A DNA stretch of 64,000 nt from positions 3,472,001 to 3,536,000 of the forward strand of contig JARFXM010000004.1 of assembly GCA_029532625.1 (NCBI GenBank), read 5' to 3'. The notes beneath the pieces are model-generated. The model saw nothing but the letters and a program-made list of their open reading frames with translations. It was not told the origin of the DNA and searched no databases. Of this stretch, positions 33,599 to 45,649 are shown one piece after another. The DNA is from Lomentospora prolificans. Its lineage: Eukaryota; Ascomycota; Sordariomycetes; Microascales; Microascaceae. The translations under genes were made by a program, and so were the position numbers. Each line of letters opens with the position of its first letter. The stretch's first letter is position 1.

Positions 33599-34404
33599 TT
33601 ACTTGCCCTGGGCAATCAGCTTGAGGAGAGCAGGAGGGTTAGCACCGCGGACCTCGCCAACCTTGGCGCCATCCTTGAGGAGAATGAAGGTGGGCATGGC
33701 AGTGATGCCGAGCTCGCGGGAAACGTCCACAGCCTCGTCGACGTCGATCTTGGCGAAGGTGACGCCAGAGTTAGCTTCGTCGTCGGAGGCCCTACCCAAT
33801 CTTGTTAGTATGTGAAAGGTTTCGGTCGAAAATTTTGGGCGAGTCCGAGACGTGTGGAGGCGAAGATTTCAAAAACTTACTTCTCGAAGATGGGAGAAAT
33901 GACCTTGCAAGGACCGCACCATTCGGCAAAGAAGTCGACAATTACGGGCTTACCCTCGGCAAGAAGGGCATCCCACTCCTGCTTGCTATAAATCAGTTAG
34001 CATCCAAACAATGGGATGACATGAAGACTAGCAGAGAAGAGAGAAGAAGGTCAAGAGCCAAAAACGTGGCAGGTGCGACACTGCTGCTCGCTCAGGGCAG
34101 AGCTGCGCTGCAGGTCATGCATAGTTGCATAGACACGAATGGCGATAGCTTTAGGATTCTCACGCGGAGGCAGCCTCCCTCTAACTGGTGCAGCTCGGTA
34201 CACCAAGAGGAATGTAGGTGGGAGAATGGGAAGGGGTACGAAGGGTTAGGCGGATACATACTTGTGGATGTGCTTGACGACCATTCTGGGCGATGTGGAA
34301 TGAAACGTTCGGTAGGTTGAAGTAGAGAATCGCAATGTAGGAACAGCTGGGGTTGGACTCGTAATGATGCGCTTGGCAGATCTGAAGAGGAGATTTCGTG
34401 ACAT
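33599..34404 (-). CDS. Thioredoxin with possible N-terminal targeting extension
   Basis: Three exons on the minus strand, 34404-34262, 33985-33881 and 33791-33599, give 146 residues from the first ATG. The active site WCGPC is at residues 70-74, inside VIVDFFAEWCGPCKVISP. The cis-proline loop ITAMPTFILLKDG and the closing PPALLKLIAQGK complete a normal thioredoxin fold. From the internal Met at 34284 (residue 41, MVVKHIHN) the protein is 106 residues, the usual cytosolic length. The 40 extra residues (MSRNLLFRSAKRIITSPTPA...) are Arg/Ser/Thr-rich without acids and look like a mitochondrial presequence, so the gene may make a mitochondrial form, a cytosolic form, or both. It reduces protein disulfides using thioredoxin reductase. 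Exon 1 ends at a GTATGT donor; the alternative GTATCC three bases on would break phase. Confidence 0.94.
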
Positions 34405-35516
34405 GGGGAAAAGAGTAGACGTGGGCTGGATCGGGGGAGAAGACGCGCTTTTAAGTACTGATGCACACACTACTGTACAAGGAACTTGGTGGGTTCTACA
34501 AATACAAATGGATGGCAAGGACGTGTTAACGGATGGCAAGCGCAAAGTAGACGGGTAGAGTTGGTAGTTGGTAATAATAGCGTGCTGCCTGCTCTAAGTT
34601 CTAGGCGCAGCGCAGTTGATGAGCAAAAATAACGTTTCTTTGCGTGGATGTTTACTAATTAATTCAAACGTGCTGATAATTTTTTGGTCACCAAGGGGCT
34701 CCTGACGTGGGGTACCTGTTCGGATACAATACCGGCACATGCCTGCACTGTCTGGCTGGGACGATAACTAAAGTAGCCATCAAGTATTTTCGTTTTACCC
34801 CGCCATGGCCGGGTCTCAGAGCTCATGAAATTAGACTGACCAATCGGGCGAGCAAAATGGTCGCTGGGACACAGGGAGAAAACATCGAGTGCCCCTCTTC
34901 TGGGCGCTGAGCAGAGATGGCGCAATCGCCGAGGAGATGCGTGGCCAGAAATGGAAGCATCGAGGGAGCCCTGGCGACGTCTGCGCGGTCCTTCCTTGCG
35001 CCAACTCATCGCCTGGCTTTGTCATTTCCGTGCTTGACAAATCTACGTCGACGAAATAAGGAACGAATGATTCCAAAAATCGCTGTTGATATGAGAATGC
35101 GGAAGGCCATCATCCCATCACAGACATGGCGAATCCGTCGATTTGGAATAAAGTGCAACGACCACCAGACAGTGGCGTCATCGATTGATTACAGTCGGAC
35201 ATTACCAACGAAATTGGTGCTGCAGCTGGCAGTTTGTGCTCACAGCCAGCCAGGCTGGAGGCTAAACAACGGCCTTGCACAGCTCCCGGTTCTTTTCCGT
35301 TTCGTGACCTAGGCTGCCCCACTCAGCACACATCTTCGTTGAGTTGGTGCACTGAAACCTATGCGCACCCGGAAGGCCCTTCGGATCCGAATTCAAAACC
35401 CTGACTGGTGCGCATTCCTCCGTCTCTCATCCGAGACTGAGCTTTTTTATTTTTATTTTTATTATTTTTTTCCCCCTTCTGCCCCTCGTCAACCACATCA
35501 GCTTAGAGCCGTAGAG
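34405..35516. promoter_or_regulatory. Divergent intergenic region, thioredoxin and eIF1A-like genes
   Basis: 1.1 kb between opposite start codons. No protein is recognisable in it. A T-rich, CT-rich leader (about 35440-35480) precedes the eIF1A-like start. CAGCCAGCCAGG-type elements occur at about 35242-35255. Confidence 0.5.
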
Positions 35517-36012
35517 ATGCCACCGCGTTCAAAGGCCCAGATCACCCGGGCGCTCGATTCCCTGAGTCCGCCGGATGCTCTAGAGGCCAACCAGATTATA
35601 GCCCGCGTCGACAAATCCCTTGGCCATAGCCGGTATAGCTGCCAACTGCCCAACAAGTCCTTGGTCGTCGTAGAGTTGGACGAGCGTTTCCGCCAAACGG
35701 TTTGGGTGGAGCGTGGTAATTACGTCCTGCTCGAGCGGTACGCGGCTAGCCAAGTTGAAGATGAGGCTGTCGGCAAGATAATCAATATCGCCAAGGACGA
35801 GAAGGCGTGGAGAAAGATGCCGTACTGGTACGTTGGTGGACAGATGCGCTATGCTCCAATCGCTCCTCGTCCCATGACACGGCTAGCTTACTATTACGCC
35901 CTCCGTGCATAGGCCCAAGGAGTTTCCCAAGTTCCAGTACCCCGAGTCCGACGACGAGGACGATTCCAATGCCGGCAAAATGCCGCCGAGCGATTCGGAA
36001 GATGACGCCTGA
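35517..36012 (+). CDS. eIF1A-like S1/OB-fold protein (EIF1AD family)
   Basis: Two exons, 35517-35827 and 35913-36012, give 136 residues. The N-terminus MPPRSKAQITRALDSL leads into an S1-like OB fold. Its conserved core reads QIIARVDKSLGHSRYSCQLP, then LVVVELDERFRQTVWVERGNYVLLE. The second exon supplies KEFPKFQYPES and a highly acidic tail ending DSEDDA. This matches the EIF1AD (eIF1A-domain-containing) family, which is distinct from initiation factor eIF1A itself: the tail and the shorter N-terminal arm fit EIF1AD. Human EIF1AD is nuclear and linked to late 40S maturation; the fungal role is inferred. The intron uses a GTACGT donor and rebuilds a Trp codon (KMPYW|PKEF). Convergent with alg3. 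Confidence 0.9.
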
Positions 36013-36657
36013 GATGGTACCCTGCTGATGAGCTACTATCCGAATCGAGTCGACATCTACAGGGATGAGAGAAGAGCTTAGGGTCACCATCCGCCATCCA
36101 CAGCTAATTCAGGACATTCTAAATGACAACTATCCTCATAAGTCAACAGTACACAGGTTGAAGTACAGCCATATATGCCAAAGTCCGACCAGCATCGCCA
36201 GGTTTCCTCGAGCCTAGGTTAATCGGTATTGTAGCCTACTCGGGCATGGATCATATGCTGCACACCTTGCTGGCTCTGATACATTACGGCATACTATTGA
36301 CCACACTCTTGCAATTGCGCTTTTGCCTCATAGCTACAGCAGCAGGGCTAGCTTCAGCGATCCAAGCATATATTTAGAACGCCGGGGCAAACCGCAGGGC
36401 GTAGCATGCAGAACCGACCTAGGAAAAGAAAAAGAAGCATGCCAGCATAAACCTAAATCAATCAATGGAGAGATAGTTGGATTCTGGGAGGAGCGTATTA
36501 TGGGCTGGGATAGGTTGACCATTCTGTCTCGGAGGAGAGTGGCCAACTTCACAAATAAAAGAGCAACGGCCCTGTACCAGCCCCGGAGAACACAACACGG
36601 GCCCTCAAGGGATTGGCTACGAGGTAATACCAAAAAAAAGCAGGAAAATAAATTCAA
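36013..36657. other. Convergent 3' region, eIF1A-like and alg3 genes
   Basis: 645 bp between two stop codons. No gene is supported. It should contain both polyadenylation regions; an A-rich stretch is at about 36628-36645. Confidence 0.6.
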
Positions 36658-38166
36658 CTATCGGCCTTGCTTCGGCTTCGCCGAGTCTCGTGCCGCTGTC
36701 ATCCTTGGCTTTTCTCCCGCGCGATAGCCCCACATCCAAGTGACCCGATCGGCGAACAGCATTGCAAAGACAACGATGGCTGAGCTCGCCGGTGTACTGG
36801 GGAACACATTCCACGCCCACTCTTGCATAGCCCAGACTACGTATATTATGACGGGATGAAGCCCTGCGTTCCAAAGGAGGAAAGGTGTTGACCAGGCAAG
36901 ATACGCATAAAATTGGTAGTGAAGGGACCTGGCAAAGAGCATGCCCATGTTCATGGCGGCGAGGATCGTAGTGAGGACAAATCGAGGAGATACCCCAAGC
37001 GAAACAGCCGCCTCCTCTTTCTCTGTAAACGGTGATTTCCCACGCAGTAATGATGGTACAATCTCCCACAAAGATTGACGGGTTGGCGCGAGCCACCGGC
37101 CGGTGATGAACGAGAACAGGTCAGCGGCGTGGAACACGAGCAGAGTGGCGGCCAATTCCTTGCTTAAGAACGTCTCTTCCGAGAGTATTCGCATGTTGAC
37201 CGTCCACTCGTACTTGAATTGCCGCGTTAGTTCGAATGCCCTGCCTAGATATGCGCGCGAATCGTGCATCAGGAACGGAATCGCGACGGCAATCTGGGTT
37301 TCGAGCATCAGCATAGCCAATCTCAGGCTTCCATAAAACCCCCTTCCGAGGAATAGAATCACGGCAACCGCAGGAAGCGCGAGCAGCAGCGACATTTTGA
37401 TGCCGAGACCCCAGCTGTAGGCAATGGTTCCAAAGGTCCACAGCCGCCTCTGCAGCAAGAAGATGGCGAGCCATAGGAAAAAGGCGGCGAAGCAGTCGTT
37501 GAAGCACCTCAGCATAAAAACGCTATGGAGCCTCTTGGACAGTACAAGGAGGGGCAGAATATACGGCGGCGCCTATGTTCTCTTGCTCGTCAGCAATTTT
37601 CGGCGCTTGGCAAAAAGGGAGCTTTTCCCGCATCGGATTCTTCGCGTCGTGTAAACTACCCACATTTGCTTTCTTGTAGCAGGCCATCACCAGGGCCAGC
37701 GTCGCGAGGTACAGCCCGGCAAAGATTTGCTGCGCCAGCAGGATGTTCTCGCCGTTGTTGGTGATTCGGTAGAGCGCCGTATACGTGTAGACATGGGCGG
37801 CGGGGTATACGAGGGGCCCGGTGCCTCCCTCGATTCGCACGTAGTTCCGCTCACCGTCGAGGAACTGCTTGACTTGCTCCATGTAGGCGACCCAGTCTAT
37901 CTCGGTATCTGTGGAGGAAACCGGCTGATTAGCATAATCCGACATGCATTGGGGCACCAGTAGCCTATTGTGAAGTCCATGACAGATATATAGCTAGCCA
38001 GTCCTCGATACTTACATGGGACTTTCCAAATCACCAAGGCGCAGAGCGCCATGTCAAAGATCCAGAGCAGTGGCGCGACGAGCCTCGAAAGCGCGTGTCT
38101 GCCATTGGCGATATCCATACCCAACCGGTAGACACGGACGTATACGGGAGGCTGCTGCCTATCCAT
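36658..38166 (-). CDS. alg3: Dol-P-Man:Man5GlcNAc2-PP-Dol alpha-1,3-mannosyltransferase (ALG3)
   Basis: Three exons on the minus strand, 38166-38016, 37908-37664 and 37572-36658, give 436 residues. This multi-pass ER enzyme adds the first dolichol-phosphate-mannose-derived mannose on the lumenal side in N-glycan assembly (GT58). Typical motifs are YTEIDWVAYMEQV and DGERNYVRIEGGTGPLVYPAAHVY in exon 2, and LSKRLHSVFMLRCFNDC and LHYQFYAYLAWSTPFLL in exon 3. At least nine hydrophobic helices can be seen. The exon 2 donor is GTGGGT at 37663; the tempting GTAGTT four bases later would break frame with the PYILPLLVL segment. The C-terminal tail is short and basic (KPRMTAARDSAKPKQGR). Full-length compared with yeast Alg3, and well supported. 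Confidence 0.96.
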
Positions 38167-38717
38167 GATGGTGGTTTATTTCTCCTTCGGCACACTCGGC
38201 TCACGGGGGGTTTTCGGTTTCGAACGGAAGTGCTTCTAAGAAGCTCTCAAGCTTGTGGCTGGCGAGCAACGTGTTGGGATGAAGAAATCGCGTGGGGCCA
38301 TGATAAGTGCATGTACACGTAATCACGTGGGATTCTCGTGATGCACAAAGTACCATATACATTCGTGAGCTCCAGCGTCTGCATCATCAGCCTTCCGTCA
38401 CCCTCGACTTTGGACGCACGCATGACAGTCAAGCAAGTCAAAAGAAGATGCTCGAGGAGCCAGAAAATCGCCATGTACTTTCGTTTTCTCATACATCATT
38501 CTCAATCATGTTTATTCTCAGCTCAAAGACGATGTCTTCTGAGCATATCAACTCAGAAATCGACTACCGTTCGCGGGCTAACAAATGTCCATAGACAAGG
38601 GCGACGACATCACTACAAAATTTCATCGAGGCTAATGTGTAGAAACGAAAAAGGCCAATAGGTATCACTATGCCCTGCTCTTCACCCAAAATTAAAACTT
38701 CAATAAATGAGAGAGCA
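38167..38717. other. Spacer between tandem alg3 and pkc1
   Basis: 551 bp combining the alg3 promoter and the pkc1 3' flank, both minus strand. No coding signal. Several CACGTG/ACACGT-like hexamers occur near 38293-38336, but I cannot tie them to a regulator. Confidence 0.5.
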
Positions 38718-41700
38718 TTACTCGAAATCCGCCGTGTATGAGAAGCCTCTAAACTCCTCCTGCATGGCTTGGGACAACACTACTTGCATGATTAGCTAGT
38801 GCAATTCGAGCGATTCTCACAAAAAGAACCCTAGACGTACCTGACTGGACTGGTGTGAGGACGGGCGTGACGCTGGTAAACTCAGAATCAAAGTTGCTCG
38901 TATCAGTCGCGCTCTTGATCGTCGGCAGGAACGGGGGCTGGACTCTCTTATGGTAGATGTCGTCCCAGTTGATCGTTCGGAAGAACGGCTGGCTCATGAT
39001 CTCTTGAGCATCGGTGGGGCCGCTGCCAAGGCGTTGATCAGGCTCGCGGGTAAGGAGTTTCTGGAGGATGGAAACCGAGTCGCGTGGCATGTGAATGGGG
39101 TAGAGCGGCTCGTCGGAGAGAATGGCATCGTAGATTTCGTCTTCGTCCTCGCCACGGAACGGGGATTGCTGAAGAAGCATCTGGTAGATCAAAACGCCAA
39201 ATGCCCACCAGTCGACGGCTCGTCCATACTTCTTGTCTAAGAGGATCTGGAGAGTGCATGTTAGAAAGCATTTGGATTTCACGAAACAAGACTGGACTGC
39301 ATACCTCTGGCGCCATGAATTCGGGCGTTCCGCAGAAAGTGCTCGTTGTGGATCCGTACCACATGTCCTCCTTGCAGAGACCGTAGTCGCCAATCTTGAT
39401 GTGGCCCTCCGGCGTTAAAAGGATATTGTCGAGCTTCAAGTCTCGGTAGATGACACCATTCTCGTGGAAGTACTTCAACGCCAAACAGACCTCGGCGGCG
39501 TAGAACCTGCAAAGGTAATCGTTAGTTGACCATTTCACAACGAATACCGAGGATGCGCTCGACTTACTGCGCACGCTTAGTCCCAAACTGGCCACGCTGG
39601 ATGTGTAGCATGAGATCACCTCCACTCACGTACTCCATAACGAAGTACACTCGGGTCTCCGTCTGGAAGCAAGCGTGAAGAGTTGTTAAGAAGGGATGAC
39701 GCTCCCGGTTTGCGACTAGGAAGACTCGTTTTTCCGACCTGATGCTCTCGACCTCATCATTCTCGATGATGAACTCCTTCTTGAGAACCTTGATGGCATA
39801 GAGGCGCTTGCTCCTTTTTGTCTCGGCCAACATGACCTTTCCGAAGTTACCCTTACCCAAAACAGCCAGGAAGTTGAAGTGATCGAGACCAATCCTCTGC
39901 CCAGTACCGGGGTCCGTAGCGGATGGAAGAGGCTTACGCTGAGCTACCGATAGATCTACCGGGCTTGTTGTATGGGGTGAACCAAGCGGCTCTGGAATGG
40001 GGGGCTTTCCATAGTGCTGTACTGGTGATTGCGGCTGCTGAGGCGAGAGCGGCTGTTGGAGCTGCTGGAACTGCTGCTGGGGTTGTTGTTGATAATGCGA
40101 CGGCTGCTGCTGCTGGTACATCTGGGAGATCGATTGCTGTTGCTGAACAGACTGCTGTTGCACGGGCTGTTGCACGTACTGAGGAGCGTTGACGTTGGCG
40201 TAGTCTGCTGGGTTATACTTCCGCTGCTGGGGAGCGCCGTACTGTTGACTTTGACCATAGGGGCTCTCGGCGGGCTGTTGCTGCTGCTGCTGCTGCTGCG
40301 ATCCGTAGCTATATCGATCGTAATCTTGCGACTGCGACGTCCTGATAGTGGAACCGGACATGGCGACAGAAGCTGCCGCGGTCGCCGCGGTGGAGCTGGA
40401 AGAGATTGATGCACGGTCGGGTTGCATTTGTTGCGACTGGCTCTGGTTGGCAAAGGTAAGCTTGGCAGCTTCTGTGGCTTCCGGCGATGGTGCGCCGTAT
40501 GAAGAGGGATGAGGCGAGGGGTATTGCCCCTGCTGGCTTTGAGAAGTCTTGGGAGGGCCTTGCCGCAGAGTGCGCTCGGCCATGGATGCCCTCTCTTGTT
40601 TTCGCTGCTTCTGAGTCCTTATTCCTTCTAGAATCTGATTCGCGGTCGCCATTGACATGCCACAGAAATCGGGAACTAGGTGAACACAGTGGGCGTGGCA
40701 GGTAAGGCTGCATTCTAATTCGACATGTTAGCATCAATTCATCCTCGGGATAAACGGTCCAACGTGCTATCACGAAATGGCGGGGAGCGAGAATCGCAAA
40801 CTTACCAGAACACTTCCTGCTGTTCTTTTTGCCGAAAGGCAGCATATAACCGCAGTGACAACACCAATTGGCGGTCATATTTGAGAACGGCTGGAACCTG
40901 TGCGGGATGCGGTGGTTGATCTTCTCTTCGTCCGGGTCGGTCTCTGCGTTGCTCTTGCTGATGCACTTGGTGACGACGCTACCATAGCACTTTGTATGAC
41001 AAGTATACTTGCAGTCCTCGCATTGCATTCCGGCAGAGTATTTGAGGAATTCACCACAAAGGGCGCAGCGCATGATGTTGTAGAACTGCTGTTGCACGAA
41101 CTTGTGGCCATACATCTCGTGGACCTCTTCCTTTCGCTGTCGAATAGCACCCTTTCGCCCGAGACCCAGATCGATAGGCCTGCGGTCCTTGTTTTGCTTG
41201 ATGAAGCTCAGAGACAGCTGGATTCGGCCGCTAGGCTCCAGGTTGAACCAACCATCGATAGGACCGGAGTTCGGCATGGGAGGATGACCGGGCTGCTGGA
41301 GTCCACCCTGGGGTCCAGGAACCCCTTGGCTCGGAGGGCCGCCATATTGTTGCTGCTGTTGGGGGTTCATGGGGAACTGCGGTGGAGCTTGGCCGCTCGG
41401 ATTCACCATTCTGTCAGCGGAGACCCAGCCGGAATTGTTAATTTCGGCTTCAATCTTCTTTCGGCGCATCTCCTCCACAATGTCTGAGATTCTAATCCAC
41501 AACATGCCGATTGGAAGTGGATGCTCGCCCGGCTTGTCGTATACGGTGAGCTCGACCTCGTTGGCCTTGTCGACGTCGATATTATGATATTCGGATTCCC
41601 ACCTGTCATTGCGCGACGACTTGGTTCTTGCGACGACATTGTCCTCGACCTTGACAGTGACAAACGTTTCGGGGCCTCTAGCAAATCGGCTAGTAGCAGC

Positions 41701-42691
41701 GTGGTCGACATCCTTGACAGCTATGACGCGGATTGTGAGCTGACCTGTCAAAGGCTTGCGCAGGTTGGGCATATTGATCGAGTCGTCTATGAGGCAAGTA
41801 GTCCGTTAGCACTCGAGCTTGCAAAACCTCAGGCGACAGGAGGGTTGGGGGAAGTGAGAAGAGCAGGTGAGGAGGCCGTACCGTCGGGTGATTCAGCAGA
41901 ATCAATATCGATATGTAGCTCCTCGTATCTCTTCAAGGCTTGCTTAAGAAGTACAATCTTCTGCTTGCTTTCAACTCTACGAGCGGCTGCGTCGGCCCTG
42001 CTCTTCCTATCACCCTCCATGCCGTACAGCTGAACCATCTTTTCGACACCCTTCAGGTACTGCTCTTCGACATTAAGCTTGAATTGAATCTGTGAAAGCA
42101 TGAGCTGGATGCGGGGACCCAGGTATGGCGTATCATATTTGATTAGGTCTGGATAACACTGGGACATTAACGACTTGAACTTGGCTCAAAAGCAGCGTAG
42201 AAATACGTCTGTATAAGATTTAAATATGCGGATAGGTGCTGGAGACGCATACCTAGCTTCGTGAAATTGGGCCTGGGCCGGGACAGATTCCCAGAAGAAC
42301 CAGGGGCTGGGGGACCAAAGGGATGGCGAGGCGGCATGAGGTCGTTGTGTCCTCCGATCTGACTATACTGCTGGGTTCCATAACCGGCCTGGTCCCCGTC
42401 CTTAGGGGGGGGTGCAGGACCGGAATCACCGTACATGCCACCACTCAAGGGCCGGTTATCAGAGCCGATCGACATGTCGTCCATCCCTTGGTTCACCTTG
42501 CGCATCTGCAGCTCGCGGAGCTTCTCCTCGAAGAATTGCAGGTTGCGGCGGCCATCGCGCATCTGGGAGTCGAGTCTGGATCGGACAGCCTCATTGTTTG
42601 TCTGCGATCGCATAGCATTGGCGGCATTGATAAGGGCCTTTTCCCTGTCAATCTTCTTGTAGATGTCCTGAATCCTCTCGTCCTCGTTCAT
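38718..42691 (-). CDS. pkc1: Protein kinase C, cell-wall integrity (Pkc1)
   Basis: Seven exons on the minus strand (42691-42253, 42148-41882, 41786-40806, 40714-39568, 39506-39305, 39246-38841, 38782-38718) give 1168 residues. The domain order is the fungal Pkc1 order: HR1 repeats at about 5-75 and 147-225 (Rho binding), a C2-like domain at about 240-430, two zinc-binding C1 domains at about 463-510 and 531-580 (HKF...C...C pattern), a Gln-rich linker at about 620-830 with a run of eight Gln at 702-709, and the kinase domain from about 842. Kinase motifs include GKGNFGKV, YRDLKLDN and GTPEFMAPE. The AGC tail ends with the hydrophobic motif FRGFSYTADFE, supplied partly by a 65-nt final exon. 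Pkc1 is the Rho1 effector that starts the cell-wall MAP-kinase cascade. The Rho-GDI at 1-220 acts in the same pathway but is not linked physically. Confidence 0.97.
40274..40299 (-). repeat. CAG triplet tract coding polyglutamine in Pkc1
   Basis: On the coding strand this is a CAG-dominated run coding about eight Gln, inside the disordered linker between C1 and kinase domains. Further Gln-rich stretches follow over about 40040-40250. Length may vary among strains without touching the folded domains. Confidence 0.8.
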
Positions 42692-45649
42692 CTTGGCGGT
42701 GTTCGAGCTCGCTCGAGCGTAGGGCTAAGATTAGGGAGGGGTGGTTTCGAGGCTCGAGGCGGGGGGGTTTGGAAATCACGAGCGTTGTTGGTTGTGGTGG
42801 GTTTTATTTTTTATGGGCGAGGTGGAATAAAGCGACGTTGAAGCACCGCGCCCGAGTTCTGCGGGGTGAGGGGTGAAAGGCCAGACGGCACGACTAGGGA
42901 TTAGAAAGTGGGCAGACGGGCGAAGATGTTGTGCCGGTGCTGCTTGGGAGGGGCAAGAGCTACGAGAACTCGGCGGAGGGAGGTGGTCTGGAAAGAAGAC
43001 TAAGAGACCACGCTGGGAGAAGTTGCAAAACCAGGTTGCGTCTCCTCTGCCCTATTTTCGCTCATCAAAGTTGGGAGACGAAGGGAGGGAGATGTTCTGG
43101 GCTTGCTTGGTTCTTGGTCGTGGTCTGCCTGGCTGGCGTTGCTCTTAGTGTGTCATGGTGTTTTTCAATTCAGTTTTGCCGGCGAGAGGGGGTTTGTGAC
43201 CAGGTCAAATCAATGTATACTCTTCTGTGGAGAAGGCCGAAACACAAAAGGACATGTACCGGCTACAACCGCACAGTCCTGGACTGCCCCGACTGCCCCA
43301 GAACCTCAGTCATGTCCTGCCGATACTTGCGTACCAGGGACAAGCCATGGCCAGCTCTCCTGCTCCAGAATGGCACCCAGAATGGCAATTGCCAGCGATC
43401 CATGACCCCACTGCCAAAGCCGTCGCTAAGTAGCACTATCTTTGTTGTTGGGTTCGATCTTGAGCTGTGCCCACCTCCCTCTGCATCTGCGCCGAACCTA
43501 TGTCAGTGTTCATCAGGGTTTTGATGTTCCCGAGACAGGCCCACGTCCGTCCTAGCTAATTGATGCTCCATGAGGACTATCTGCTCTATGGTACTGCCCA
43601 TCTGGGGCTAAGATCCTTCCACCGGGGGCGGGCTTCTCCATTTACTTTCCTTCGATGATTCCAGCTTCCCAAAAGGGCTACATGTTAGGAGGGAGCTGAG
43701 TCGATAAGATGGATATTTCTGCAATGGTAACTGTCTTTGTCCCAGTGACCCGGAGTCCGACTTTGGCTGAGCCCAATGCCCGAACAGCCACACCACTGAT
43801 GATCTTTCCTGGGATGGTTTGATACTGTGCGGTGTCGTAGTGTGAAGCACGCCAGCATGAATTATCTGCACTTGGATGCGACTACATATAATACAAAGCC
43901 TGATGGATTCGCTGACATCTCAGGGGCGCACTTCGACCCTCAGGTGGAAAGGCAGATTGGTGTGGGGGACTCGTAGAGGGTACATCAGATCATTGATCAA
44001 TGTTTACAACAACCGAAGGATCATATTGATCTGTTCAGTAATCCGTTCAGGTGTTGGTTGACGCTGGCTGGCGTTGAGTTAGTGGGCGATAGGGATTAAA
44101 GTCCTAGAAGCCTTGAGCAGGGAGCAATCCGCCCTAGGACTTTTTGCTTGTCGCACAGCCAGCCAGCTGGCACAACGCCAGCGGTGGGGAAGTCCCGACT
44201 GGACACAGCCCTCCCGAAAACGCGACCCTCCTTCACCTAAGCTTCGACGATCCGCCATCCGTGGATGTCCATTACGGCTAACGAGCGCCGAAGGTTTCCC
44301 AAGGGAGCGCTACGCACCGCTAACGGTATCGTTCCAATGGTTCCAAAGTCGGCCAGTCAGCCAGATTAGGGCTGTAAGCCAGGCGAGGCACGCCAATGCC
44401 AGGAACAGCCTGGCGGTGGGGGAAAGTTTAAGATGCCAGGGCAAGACTCGGAGCTGAGGATTGACCAAGCCACGAGGCACGGTCAACAATTTGCACATCT
44501 GTATTTTTCCCTACACTTCCCCTTTCAGGACATCCTCGTCAACTAGGGATTTTGTTGGGAGGGCAAAATACAAGCAATTTCCAGAGGACCCGAGACGAAA
44601 AATATGATACTACCTCAAGTGGTGCCTCAACGACGAATCGTGATCGATACCTACTGTTAATGTACTTCTGGACGCGCGACTTACACAGCTTGCTTCAACT
44701 GACTCTGGCACTTGGTGGGGTTTCGTGCATGGTGGCTTTCGCACATTACGAGGCCCTTGCCCAGACTGGATGGATGGGCTGGGGGCCGATGTCACGGCGG
44801 GGTAGACGTCCGCATGCTTGAGTCGGCGATGCCGCTGCAAGCCAAGTTCCTCGCACCGAAAAGAACACGATAAATCCACCAGTGCCCTTCTGTGAGGGCC
44901 TGGCTGCCCAACGTTCTGGAATCTCTCAAGAAGCAGCCGACACGAAATATTGTTTGCTGTCGCCTTATTGGAGCGGGCTTCTCTGGCCGATAGTTATAGA
45001 CATGGCAGAATGTGGATTCCTGCATGATGCTCAACCAAACCAACTCACTCTCAGCACTCCTCGGAACCATATGTGCGACTCTGTAAAGTTAATGCTTCGA
45101 AACTAGCCGCTCGGGCCATAAGCCGCTGGTTTGACAAGTGCTATTTCAGCTCAAAGCTCCAGTGAGGCGAGAAAGAGAGTCGAGAGGAGAACCTTGCTTG
45201 CCCGGGTCAGTGAACTGGGCTGCTGGCGCCCAAAGGCCTATCCTATTACCGTGCGCTGCCACGGACAAGGTTCATATTATCATCCATGGGGTGCATCAAT
45301 AAACGACGCCTCAACGTCATATTACGGAACCACCAACCTGAGGCAGTACTTTGATACATCCAGAAACCAAGAGTCGCGGCTAGGAACCCCAGAATTCTTG
45401 GGCATTAGGGCCGAGGCAGAGCGACGACCCTACGAAAGGTTGCTTACACCCACTAATACGGATAATAAAACACGGATATTGAAATTCTTATCAATGGATG
45501 TGCTTTGACGTGTTTCTTTTCCATTTGATTTTGAAACCGTCAGACTGCAGATTCAAGAATCTACTGCCGAGAAAACGCTGATGTATATCCAAGGCGCCTA
45601 TGATATAGTTACAAGTTAAAGCTCCCCATAAACACCGAACACCGATAAT
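42692..45649. other. 3 kb noncoding region upstream of pkc1
   Basis: Probably the pkc1 promoter and leader next to 42691 and the ACAD 3' flank next to 45649. Open frames of about 100-200 codons (for example 42931-43524 plus, 45131-45508 plus) have no recognisable motif and conflict with each other. CCAGCCAGCTGG-type elements lie at about 44157-44170. No tRNA or mobile element found. Confidence 0.5.

Noticed and set aside
37659..37663. GTAGTT as the exon 2 donor of alg3
   Set aside because: It would leave a 1-base phase that does not match the next exon; GTGGGT at 37663 gives exact continuity with PYILPLLVL.
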